A stretch of DNA of 64,000 nt from Corynebacterium ulceribovis DSM 45146 (GTDB lineage: Bacteria > Actinomycetota > Actinomycetes > Mycobacteriales > Mycobacteriaceae), in contig NZ_AQUY01000002.1 in the NCBI RefSeq assembly GCF_000372445.1, forward strand, positions 275,561 to 339,560. Direction: 5' to 3'. Both the position numbers and the translations under genes were made by a program. Shown here piece after piece: positions 28,505 through 36,211 of the stretch. The notes below the pieces were generated by a model. It did no database searches. It had not been told where the DNA came from and saw nothing but the letters and a program-made list of their open reading frames with translations. Within the stretch, counting starts at the first letter, position 1. Every line of letters begins with the position of its first letter.

Positions 28505-28819
28505 TTGATGGCCCAATTATGCGGTCTAAATCACTTTCTGGATCGAAAATGACCAAAAACGCAGAAAGATCCTTCGTAGGTACTGGTTGACGCGATGTGA
28601 GATTCTGTAATCTTCCAAACCTTCGCAGTGCATTTATTACTTTCTGCACGCTTCTAGTGCGTTACAACCGAGTATCGGTGGAAGTGAAGAGTAGGTGGGG
28701 CGGTCTAGTTAATTCGCCTGCATGAATATCGCACTTCCTGCAGCGTTTTTGTGTGGGGGATATGCTGGTTAAACAGCGGGTATATGCATAATTGACGAAT
28801 CACTAATCTGTCGTTGCTG

Positions 28820-28828
28820 TGATATTAT
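28820..28828 (+). promoter_or_regulatory. Extended -10 for leaderless micro-ORF and downstream gene
   Basis: tgatattat is an extended -10 (TGN plus TATTAT). Its last base is 7 bases before the ATG of the 26-codon ORF. A ttgacg lies at 28792-28797, but the spacing of 25 is too long for a standard -35. Confidence 0.45.
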
Positions 28829-28835
28829 GCAGTCA

Positions 28836-28916
28836 ATGAGTTGTTCGCCGGCGCTCCTGAAGCGGCGGTGGCGGGAGATTGGCGGCGCATGTCTCTCGGT
28901 TCAGTTTTGCAGCTGA
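28836..28916 (+). CDS. Possible leaderless 26-residue Cys-containing micro-ORF
   Basis: ATG to TGA, 26 residues, beginning MSCSPALLKRRWREIG and ending CLSVQFCS, with Cys at 3, 19 and 25. No ribosome-binding site; the ATG is 7 bases from an extended -10, the same geometry as the predicted leaderless starts of valS, ndk and proA. The ORF would occupy the very 5' end of the leader of the 959-residue gene, which starts 144 bases later. It could be regulatory rather than functional as a peptide, or chance. Confidence 0.35.
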   Translation: MSCSPALLKRRWREIGGACLSVQFCS

Positions 28917-29060
28917 TGAGTAGTAGTATATTTACACAGTTGTAAGATTTGGAAAGTGAGCCAAAATTCTCCAAAGCCTCAACAGCTATTTCGGTAAACC
29001 CAACGCCGATCTTAATGCGGTTGTGCCGCAAATTCGATGTGCAGGTGAGGAGCGAGCAAA

Positions 29061-31940
29061 ATGCGTGAGACATCAACAGCTGTCGTTTATGTGTCTCCGA
29101 CCGGTGTACATCCAAGCGATCACATTTTAGAGCTAGCTGTCATTCGGCTTGACCCACAAGGTCGTCAAGAGGACGTCTGGCAGACAATGCTGCGCCCCGC
29201 TCGTCATGCGCTGGATATTCACCCTCGAGGTATCACTTACCAAGATGTAAAAAACGCCCCATCCTTCGAGCAGATCGCTCACGAGCTGGCTGAACTTCTT
29301 GACGGTCGACTCGTGGTCTCCAGCTCCCTCTATGTCGGTTTGCCAATTCTTGTGGAAAGCTTCCGCCGCATCGGACAAACACTTCCGGACAGTGCCAGCT
29401 GGACGATCAAAATGGATGAGCTGGAGTCGCAGATGAAGGACAGGTTGCCCACGGCAGTTTTGCCGATGCCAAACTTCCAACGCTCTACCGCAGAATCCAC
29501 TGCGCCATCAGACATCTTCCCCGCAGTCGAAGCCGCGGCGCAGATGATGTACCGATACCAAGACATCCTGCGGGGCCCTGACCTCATTCTTCCAGATCTT
29601 GAACCGCTGCATTTCGACATGTCGAAGTTTACCGCTGAGCAGCGTCCAGTGCTGCGCTATCGGGACATCGCTTCGCTGGGGTGGCCGTGGATTTACCGGC
29701 TCTTCGCAGGGCTGCCAGCAACTGGTAATAGCGACATTGATAGCTTGGCTGACCTGGTCGCGGATTTGGTCCTTGCTCGGCTGACCCCCGCTATAGACAC
29801 CGACAACGAGGAGTCGGCGGCCCATGGCTCGGCGAAGGCTGTTGGAGTTGAGCCAAGCCGAACCGTCATGGAGCAACTTCTGGCAGCCGGTCGTGACCAT
29901 GACTTTGACACTGAAGACATCGAGTCTTTGACACGCACGCTATTCCGCGCGCTGGTCGTTCGCGCTTTTGTCTTGGGCGGAGTGAATTTTGACCGTCGCG
30001 ACCAGCTTGAGCAAGTCGGTAGCTTGCTGGAGTTGCCAGAGCGCTTTGTTCAGGAACAATTGAACCTTGACGAAAGCCTCGTGCGGTCCTACTTCGAAGG
30101 CATGAAGATGGGTGCCTACATCGCTTTCACTGGGGCGCTGGCATTGCCGCGTGAAATGTGGACCAACCGTGCCGAGGCCATGAGTATGCGGGTGGGCCCG
30201 CTCACCGAAGAAACAAGCGTTCTCATCGCTGCTGATTTCGGTGCATCGTCCGTCAAAAAGCAACAAGCCAAAGAGCTGGGCGTCCCAGTCATTGGGGAGC
30301 GGGAATTTGCCTGGCTGCTCAACGCAATCGAGTTGCGAGTGTCCAGCGGGCAGCCGCTACACGCACCCGATGCCGCGGTACCTGCGTCGACTGAAATCGA
30401 ACCACAATGGCCATTGCAGCCGGTGTTCCCATGGGTGGGCGAATATATTGAGGCATTCAACGAAGTCGGCGACGTCGTGTCCGAATGGCTGGATGCCCAT
30501 GAGCACGTGCCGCTGTGCGAAATGTCGCCATATTTGGAGCCAGAGCGGCTGCCACGCACCGTCAATCGCCGCCTGAAGTCGGTGGAGCGCTGGAAGCAGC
30601 AGTTCCCACAGCCGCTGACCGCATCGGTTGCGGATCTGCGCCGAATTCGTGGAGTGGGCATTAACCGCCTGAATGAGCTGGTCAGTGCGGTGGCCTTCGA
30701 GGCATTGGACCTGTATGAGGCGAAGACCGCTGGTTCCCGTCCGCAGCACACTTCGCACGTTGCTGCGAGTACGTTGCCAGGCAGTGTGACTGCCGGGGTG
30801 CAGGAACTGCGTGGGGCGGTGACCCTGAAGTCAGCCGAAATTATTGCTGATGCCACAGCAGACCTTGGGCCGACTTCATCACTTCAAGTCGACGCTGACT
30901 TCATCGAAGTGATGCGCTGGGCAATGCTCACCGGTGCCGAAATGCCAGTGGATCCGCCGAAATCGGTGGCTGATGCAGTGAATCGGATTCGGAGTATCCC
31001 TGGCCTGCAGGACCCGATTGTGGAAGTCATCAATGATGCCTACCGCGATGTGCAAAGCATTATGCGCATTGACGAGCGTTTCCCGACCATTTTGCAGCTC
31101 CGCATGTTGGAGCAGCAGACCCTTGACTCGGTCGGCAAGACGCTGGACATCACCCCAGAACGCGTCCGCCAGTTGGAGAACCTCGCCCGTGAGGAGTTCG
31201 AAAAGGGTGAATCTGCGCTGCTGATTGAGGTGTTGGCCCGCCGCTTCCTGCCATTCCGCTCCGAAGATGAAGTCCTGGAGAAGGTTCCTGCGCTAGCAAA
31301 ACCTGGCCCGATTCCTGGTTTCAACATGCTTGAGACTGTTTCCGCCCTGACAAAACGGTGGAAGCTGGATAAAGGCTGGTTGCTTGCGCCGCGGATTGAT
31401 AACCGCATCGAGAAGGTGCTTGCTTCCATGGCCAATGATTGTGGTGTCGTGGACCTGAACTTGGCTGCCCGTGTTCTCGACGCCGGGCTCGACAACCTGA
31501 AGGAACGTCTGCGGACTTTCCGTCGCAATCAGGCGCAGGTGGTCGGCGATCACGTCATCATCCAAGCATCCAGCCATGCGGATCGTGCTGTGGCCGTACT
31601 CTCAATCACGGGCGAACCACTGACCATTGAAGAGATTGCGCTGCGACTCGGTGGTGGCAACGTCCGGTCGATTATGAACCAGATGTCCTCCGACAGCCGA
31701 TTGATGCGCACCGGTCGTGAAAAGTGGGCGCTGCGCAGTTGGGGTCTGCAGGAATACACCACAATTGCTGACTGGATTGGCCGCCATATCGATGTCACTG
31801 GCAGTTACCCATTGGCGAAACTGCTCGCCGCCGCCGACTCCATCGGTGTGTCCGAGGGCTCCATCCGAGCGTTTGCGTCCGGCCAGGATTTCGAGCTTGT
31901 TGACGGAATGGTACGACGTCGCATTGAGGTCACAACTTAA
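29061..31940 (+). CDS. Multidomain protein: degenerate exonuclease-like, BRCT, sigma region 4-like HTH, winged helix
   Basis: A 959-residue protein I cannot name. Residues 6-170 follow the DnaQ/DEDD exonuclease pattern (ILELAVIRLDPQGRQEDVWQ, HPRGITYQDVKNAPSFEQIA), but the catalytic acids are gone: the DxET position reads YVSPTG and the HNxxFD position reads SSSLYVG. Residues ~350-425 look like a BRCT domain (MGAYIAFTGALALPREMWTN ... GEREFAWLL). A helix-hairpin-helix-like stretch lies at ~521-545 (LRRIRGVGINRLNEL). Residues ~672-716 resemble sigma-70 region 4 (LDITPERVRQLENLAREEFE). ~838-895 and ~897-953 look like winged-helix modules (LTIEEIALRLGGGNVRSIMN). gaggag precedes the ATG. Likely a DNA-bound regulator or repair-linked protein; function unknown. 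Domain calls are by eye. Confidence 0.85.
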   Translation: MRETSTAVVYVSPTGVHPSDHILELAVIRLDPQGRQEDVWQTMLRPARHALDIHPRGITYQDVKNAPSFEQIAHELAELLDGRLVVSSSLYVGLPILVESFRRIGQTLPDSASWTIKMDELESQMKDRLPTAVLPMPNFQRSTAESTAPSDIFPAVEAAAQMMYRYQDILRGPDLILPDLEPLHFDMSKFTAEQRPVLRYRDIASLGWPWIYRLFAGLPATGNSDIDSLADLVADLVLARLTPAIDTDNEESAAHGSAKAVGVEPSRTVMEQLLAAGRDHDFDTEDIESLTRTLFRALVVRAFVLGGVNFDRRDQLEQVGSLLELPERFVQEQLNLDESLVRSYFEGMKMGAYIAFTGALALPREMWTNRAEAMSMRVGPLTEETSVLIAADFGASSVKKQQAKELGVPVIGEREFAWLLNAIELRVSSGQPLHAPDAAVPASTEIEPQWPLQPVFPWVGEYIEAFNEVGDVVSEWLDAHEHVPLCEMSPYLEPERLPRTVNRRLKSVERWKQQFPQPLTASVADLRRIRGVGINRLNELVSAVAFEALDLYEAKTAGSRPQHTSHVAASTLPGSVTAGVQELRGAVTLKSAEIIADATADLGPTSSLQVDADFIEVMRWAMLTGAEMPVDPPKSVADAVNRIRSIPGLQDPIVEVINDAYRDVQSIMRIDERFPTILQLRMLEQQTLDSVGKTLDITPERVRQLENLAREEFEKGESALLIEVLARRFLPFRSEDEVLEKVPALAKPGPIPGFNMLETVSALTKRWKLDKGWLLAPRIDNRIEKVLASMANDCGVVDLNLAARVLDAGLDNLKERLRTFRRNQAQVVGDHVIIQASSHADRAVAVLSITGEPLTIEEIALRLGGGNVRSIMNQMSSDSRLMRTGREKWALRSWGLQEYTTIADWIGRHIDVTGSYPLAKLLAAADSIGVSEGSIRAFASGQDFELVDGMVRRRIEVTT

Positions 31941-32014
31941 GAGAGTTTGCTTAGCCGCGGGGTCAAGCACATATGCTGGATATTGGATTCTGACCCCAAG
32001 TCTAAGGAAGCACA

Positions 32015-33856
32015 TTGAGTGCCACCCCCTCGACCGAAAAATCAGCAATTGAATTAATGACCGAACAGCCACCGTCGTGGTTGAAAACGGATCGATTAAT
32101 TTTTTCAGTGTCGGTGGGGGTGATTTTCCTATTTACTGTCGTGACGCTGACCCTTGGCGAAACCGCCAGGGACGGTTTGCAACTCATCTCCGGCTGGATT
32201 CTCAAGAATCTGAGCTGGTTCTACATCGCTGGTGTTTCCAGCATGTTCATTTTCCTCATCGGTATTTTCGTCTCCCGCTATGGTCGAATGAAGCTTGGCG
32301 ACGATGACGAAGAACCCGAGTATCCACTGGCTGCCTGGTTCGGGATGCTCTTCGCCGCAGGTGTCGGTTCCATCCTGATGTTCTGGGGTGTCGCCGAACC
32401 AATGAACCACGCATTCAACGTGCCGATGAACGACCACGAGCCGATGAGCATCGGAGCGGCGAAAGAAGCGGTGGCTTTTACCGCCTATCACTTCGGAATT
32501 CATATGTGGGTTATTTTCGCATTGCCGGGATTAGCGCTCGGATACTTCATCTATAAGCGCAAACTTCCGCCGCGACTATCGTCCATTTTTGCGCCTTTGC
32601 TCGGCGGCTACATCTACAAATGGCCTGGCAAACTCATCGACGCTGTGGCCATTATCGGCACCATTTTCGGTATCGCCGTTTCCGTTAGCATGGGCGTACT
32701 ACAGATCAACTCCGGTATGTCCCGACTCATGGGTGTGACGGAAAGCAACGTGTGGCGGCTGGGGATCATTTCGGTGATTGTCGTGATTGCCTGCGGTTCC
32801 GTGGCCGTGGGGCTAGACAAAGGTATTAAGCGGCTATCCAACCTGAATATTGCACTGGCAATCTTGCTCATGCTGTTCGTATTGGTGTTTGGTCCGACCC
32901 TGACATTGTTGCGGGCTGTTTCCGATACCGTCTCTATTTACGCCGACTATTTGCCGCGGCTGATGTTCTGGGCAGATGGCTTCAACGAAAATCCCGGCTG
33001 GCAGGGTAGTTGGACCGTGTTCTATTGGGCGTGGACAGTGTGCTGGGCACCATTTATTGGCATGTTTATCGCACGGATTTCCCGTGGCCGCACGGTCCGA
33101 GAATTCATTGCCGGTGTCATTGTGCTGCCGACGGCCTTCGTTATTATCTGGTACTCCATCTTCGGTCGTGCCGGCTTCGAATTGGAATGGGCCGAGCCTG
33201 GCCGCCTGACTAAACAAGTAGTCGAAGAAGGCGACGTGGCGGCATCGATGTTCATTTTGCTGGAAGACTATCCCATCAGCCAGATTGCCAGCCTCCTGGT
33301 GCTCATTGTGGTGGCGCTATTCTTCATTACCTCCATGGACTCAGCGGCAATGATTATGGACATGTTCTCCACCGGCGACGAAGACCAAACCCCGTCCTAC
33401 TACCGGGTGATGTGGGTCGTCCTCATCGGTGTGGTCTGCTCGGTGATTATGACCATTGGTGGTGAAACCGGCCTCCAAGCGCTTCAAGAAGTGTCCATTA
33501 TTGTTGGCCTGCCGTTCTTCATCATCATGGTGGTGATGATGTACTCCTTGCTGCGCGGAATGAACGAAGACTCCGCTGCCCGCCCAGTTGTCCAAACCCG
33601 ACACTGGGAGAAAGTCATCAACGAGCACACGCTGGTTGAACAGCTGGAAAACCCGGCGCCGGGGTATGACTCTGAAGGCAATCCACTGCCGCCGATTGAC
33701 TACAGCGTGGATGAGGACGGCACCATTGTGATTGAAACTGACGTCCGGATTGCTGGCGATGTCGAAGTAGACGGCAGCCTCGATGGCAATGTGGATGGAT
33801 TCTCGGACGGTCCTGCTGACAGCAGCAGCAGCAGTAGTAGCGAATCTGGCAAATAG
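32015..33856 (+). CDS. BCCT family (betaine/carnitine/choline-type) transporter
   Basis: Secondary transporter for compatible solutes or related trimethylammonium compounds, with about 12 membrane helices in 613 residues. The BCCT hallmark is TVFYWAWTVCWAPFIGMFIA followed by RISRGRTVREFI. AAGVGSILMFWGVAEPMNHA corresponds to the glycine-rich Na-binding TM3 region. TTG start with aaggaag 6 bases upstream. The cytoplasmic C-terminal tail (~85 residues) is acidic and ends in a serine run, unlike the basic, osmosensing tail of BetP. Substrate and osmotic regulation cannot be read from sequence. Confidence 0.92.
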   Translation: MSATPSTEKSAIELMTEQPPSWLKTDRLIFSVSVGVIFLFTVVTLTLGETARDGLQLISGWILKNLSWFYIAGVSSMFIFLIGIFVSRYGRMKLGDDDEEPEYPLAAWFGMLFAAGVGSILMFWGVAEPMNHAFNVPMNDHEPMSIGAAKEAVAFTAYHFGIHMWVIFALPGLALGYFIYKRKLPPRLSSIFAPLLGGYIYKWPGKLIDAVAIIGTIFGIAVSVSMGVLQINSGMSRLMGVTESNVWRLGIISVIVVIACGSVAVGLDKGIKRLSNLNIALAILLMLFVLVFGPTLTLLRAVSDTVSIYADYLPRLMFWADGFNENPGWQGSWTVFYWAWTVCWAPFIGMFIARISRGRTVREFIAGVIVLPTAFVIIWYSIFGRAGFELEWAEPGRLTKQVVEEGDVAASMFILLEDYPISQIASLLVLIVVALFFITSMDSAAMIMDMFSTGDEDQTPSYYRVMWVVLIGVVCSVIMTIGGETGLQALQEVSIIVGLPFFIIMVVMMYSLLRGMNEDSAARPVVQTRHWEKVINEHTLVEQLENPAPGYDSEGNPLPPIDYSVDEDGTIVIETDVRIAGDVEVDGSLDGNVDGFSDGPADSSSSSSSESGK

Positions 33857-33967
33857 TCGAAACCGGCCCGACACATCGAGCTGCCGCGCTAACATCGCCG
33901 GTAGTTGCCGCCTTGCACAGCAGGGGAGAGCAGTTGACGTCGAATTGAGCTAAGGAGCATATTTGCT

Positions 33968-34834
33968 ATGACCGCAGAAATCACGCGTGTGGGTATCGTC
34001 GGTGCCGGCCAAATGGGATCGGGCATTATCGAGGTCTGTGCGAAAGCCGGCAGCGAAGTGCTGGTCTGGGAAGCCGAAGAGCGCTTCCTCGAGGCTGGCA
34101 AGCAGCGGCTGCAAAAGTCGTTGGACCGCGCCGTCAATAAGCAAAAGATTTCCGAAGCTGACCGCGACGCCGCGCTGAACTGCATCACCTGGACCACTGA
34201 CCTGGCGGATTTTTCGGACCGGCAACTGGTCATCGAGGCGATTATTGAAAACCCGGAAATCAAAGCTGATGTGTTCCGGCAGTTGGATGAAGCTGTCACT
34301 GACCCAGATGCGGCGCTATGCACGAACACGTCGTCGCTGCCAGTGCAGTCGATTGCGGCGGCGACCAGCAAACCAGAACGCGTCCTGGGGCTGCACTTCT
34401 TCAACCCGGTTCCGGTGCTGCCGCTGGTCGAGCATGTTCGGACGCTGACCACTGCGGACGCCCCAGCTGAGCGGGCATACAACTACGCCAAAGATGTGCT
34501 CGGCAAGACGGTGATTCGGGCGAAGGACCGCTCTGGCTTCATTGTCAATGCGTTGCTGGTGCCGTACCTCCTGTCGGCAATTCGGATGTACGAAGCTGGG
34601 GTAGCGACCGCTGAGGATATTGACGCCGGCATGGTCGGGGGCTGTGCGCACCCGATGGGGCCGCTGACCTTGGCTGACATGATTGGTTTGGATACCTGCA
34701 AGTTCATTGCTGATGCGATGTATGACGAATACCATGACGCGGTTTATGCTGCACCACCGCTGCTGAATCGTATGGTGGAAGCTGGGCACTTTGGTCGTAA
34801 GTCTGGGAAGGGTTTCTACGACTACAGCAAGTAG
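33968..34834 (+). CDS. 3-hydroxybutyryl-CoA dehydrogenase
   Basis: NAD(P)-dependent oxidation of 3-hydroxyacyl-CoA, in butyrate/fatty acid or poly-hydroxybutyrate related metabolism. 288 residues, the normal size of the stand-alone enzyme. The dinucleotide motif is VGIVGAGQMGSGI (GxGxxG at 12-17). The catalytic region is LGLHFFNPVPVLPLVE, and the C-terminus has GPLTLADMIGLD and KSGKGFYDYSK. aaggag lies 10 bases before the ATG. It stands alone between the BCCT and phosphatase genes; equivalent to FadB2 of mycobacteria. Confidence 0.93.
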   Translation: MTAEITRVGIVGAGQMGSGIIEVCAKAGSEVLVWEAEERFLEAGKQRLQKSLDRAVNKQKISEADRDAALNCITWTTDLADFSDRQLVIEAIIENPEIKADVFRQLDEAVTDPDAALCTNTSSLPVQSIAAATSKPERVLGLHFFNPVPVLPLVEHVRTLTTADAPAERAYNYAKDVLGKTVIRAKDRSGFIVNALLVPYLLSAIRMYEAGVATAEDIDAGMVGGCAHPMGPLTLADMIGLDTCKFIADAMYDEYHDAVYAAPPLLNRMVEAGHFGRKSGKGFYDYSK

Positions 34835-34945
34835 TTCACGGTAAATTCACTCAAGCGCAACCGGCAGGTTAATCATTTGCTGAGTAAGTGACACATCCCT
34901 TTCATAATGTGTAAAAAGTTATAAGAATCTTGTGAAAGGTATCCG

Positions 34946-36211
34946 GTGTCTCATCAGCCCCGCCGCGTTGCGCTTCGACGTATTTTTGCCACCACCCTCG
35001 CTGCCGTAGCGGCGGTATCAACGTTCAACTTCGTTGCACCAGTGCCCCAAGCGCAAGCACTGGACCTAGCCGGGTTGGTCAATGACAACCCGCTGAACCC
35101 GAAGCCAGCCAAGCACCATGCCGGCGCGCCAACCCCACGGCCTTTCGCCCCAGAACGCATGACTCGGATTTACCAGTCCGACAACTCCATCACTGGTCAG
35201 GCCTACTTCTATGTGGTGGACGACTTCAACAATCTGCGCCACAACCGCAAAATCATGAAGCAAAACCTGGACACGGTCGTGGCGACCAACCAGGCAGCTC
35301 GCGAAAACAAAGACTTGCAGCAGCGTTCACTTGACGATGCACACGAAGACCTCATGATTACCATGTCTAATGGCATGGGGCAGAACCTCGGTGGCCACTT
35401 CCGCACTGCTGTGAAGGAAGGTCGTTTGCCGAAAACTAGCCAGCTGCTGGCTGGGACGCTTGCCCGCGGCGGCGGTATCGCGTCATCGACATTTATTGAG
35501 AAGTACTACTTCAACTACAACCGCCCATATGTGGCGGCGCCACAGCGCATCACCAAGTACCACCGCGCTGGTGAAGACACCTACGACGGCAGCCCAGCAT
35601 TTCCATCTGGCCACACCAACCAAGCCACATGGAAATCCACCATCATGGCTGTGATGATGCCGGAACTAGGCCCACAGCTGCTGGCCCGCGGGTCCGAAGT
35701 TGGCTACAGCCGCCAGGTCCTCGGCGTGCACTATCCACTGGATGTCATCGGCGGCCGTATGATGGGCACCGCCGCCGCCACCGACCGGATGCGTGACCCA
35801 CTATTCCGCCAAATGATCACTGAAGCTCGTAACGAACTGCGCGCCGAACTGGAATGGCGTTGCGGCACCACTCTGGAACAGTGCATCGCCTCCGACGTGC
35901 CATACCTGTCCACTAGCGAAGCAGTCAGCGTATACACCGAGCGGATGACCTACGGCTTCCCGCAGATCAAGAACCGGAATAACCGCTTGATGGTGCCGGG
36001 CTACTCCGAAGTACTGCTGAAGACCGCCTTCCCGAATAAGTCGGTGGACCAGCGTCGGGCGGTGCTATTCCAGACCGCTATTCCTGCTGGGTACCCACTG
36101 GATAACCAGTCAGGTACCGGTTCGTGGCAGCGACTGAATATGGCAGCCGCATTCGCCGCCGCGCAGGGAACTGCGCCAGTCACTGCGCCAGTCACTGCGC
36201 AGCAGCGCTAG
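34946..36211 (+). CDS. Secreted PAP2-family acid phosphatase
   Basis: A 421-residue exported protein. A signal peptide spans residues 1-38: basic start PRRVALRR, hydrophobic core, probable cleavage after AQA. The vanadium-chloroperoxidase/PAP2 active site is present: KYHRAGEDTYDGSPAF for motif 1, PSGH at about 220-223, and SRQVLGVHYPLDV at about 255-267. Class A bacterial acid phosphatases share this layout; the substrate is unknown. GTG start with gaaagg upstream. The C-terminus has a short (TAPV) repeat. The stop TAG overlaps the convergent ABC transporter stop in the sequence ctag. Confidence 0.88.
   Translation: MSHQPRRVALRRIFATTLAAVAAVSTFNFVAPVPQAQALDLAGLVNDNPLNPKPAKHHAGAPTPRPFAPERMTRIYQSDNSITGQAYFYVVDDFNNLRHNRKIMKQNLDTVVATNQAARENKDLQQRSLDDAHEDLMITMSNGMGQNLGGHFRTAVKEGRLPKTSQLLAGTLARGGGIASSTFIEKYYFNYNRPYVAAPQRITKYHRAGEDTYDGSPAFPSGHTNQATWKSTIMAVMMPELGPQLLARGSEVGYSRQVLGVHYPLDVIGGRMMGTAAATDRMRDPLFRQMITEARNELRAELEWRCGTTLEQCIASDVPYLSTSEAVSVYTERMTYGFPQIKNRNNRLMVPGYSEVLLKTAFPNKSVDQRRAVLFQTAIPAGYPLDNQSGTGSWQRLNMAAAFAAAQGTAPVTAPVTAQQR
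36170..36202 (+). repeat. 12-bp tandem repeat at phosphatase C-terminus
   Basis: actgcgccagtc occurs twice, followed by a partial third copy, giving TAPVTAPVTA just before the stop of the PAP2 gene. Confidence 0.8.

Larger units (their letters stand above)
28475..29060. other. 586-bp intergenic region between scoA and the 959-residue protein gene
   Basis: Longest gene-free stretch in the window and visibly more AT-rich than its surroundings in 28500-28840. It holds the scoA promoter and palindrome at its left. At 28761-28828 there are several -10-like hexamers on the plus strand (tatgct, cataat, tattat). A short Cys-containing ORF lies at 28836. The remaining ~140 bases before 29061 contain no convincing gene; the minus-strand frame 28825-29115 has no recognisable product and is taken as spurious. 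Confidence 0.7.

Noticed and set aside
28600-28840. CRP/GlxR-type TGTGA-N6-TCACA site upstream of the 959-residue gene
   Set aside because: tgtgag and tgtgat half-sites occur, but no second half-site at the right spacing.
28825-29115. 96-codon minus-strand ORF in the intergenic region
   Set aside because: No ribosome-binding site or known motif, overlaps the start of the 959-residue gene and the micro-ORF; kept out as unsupported.
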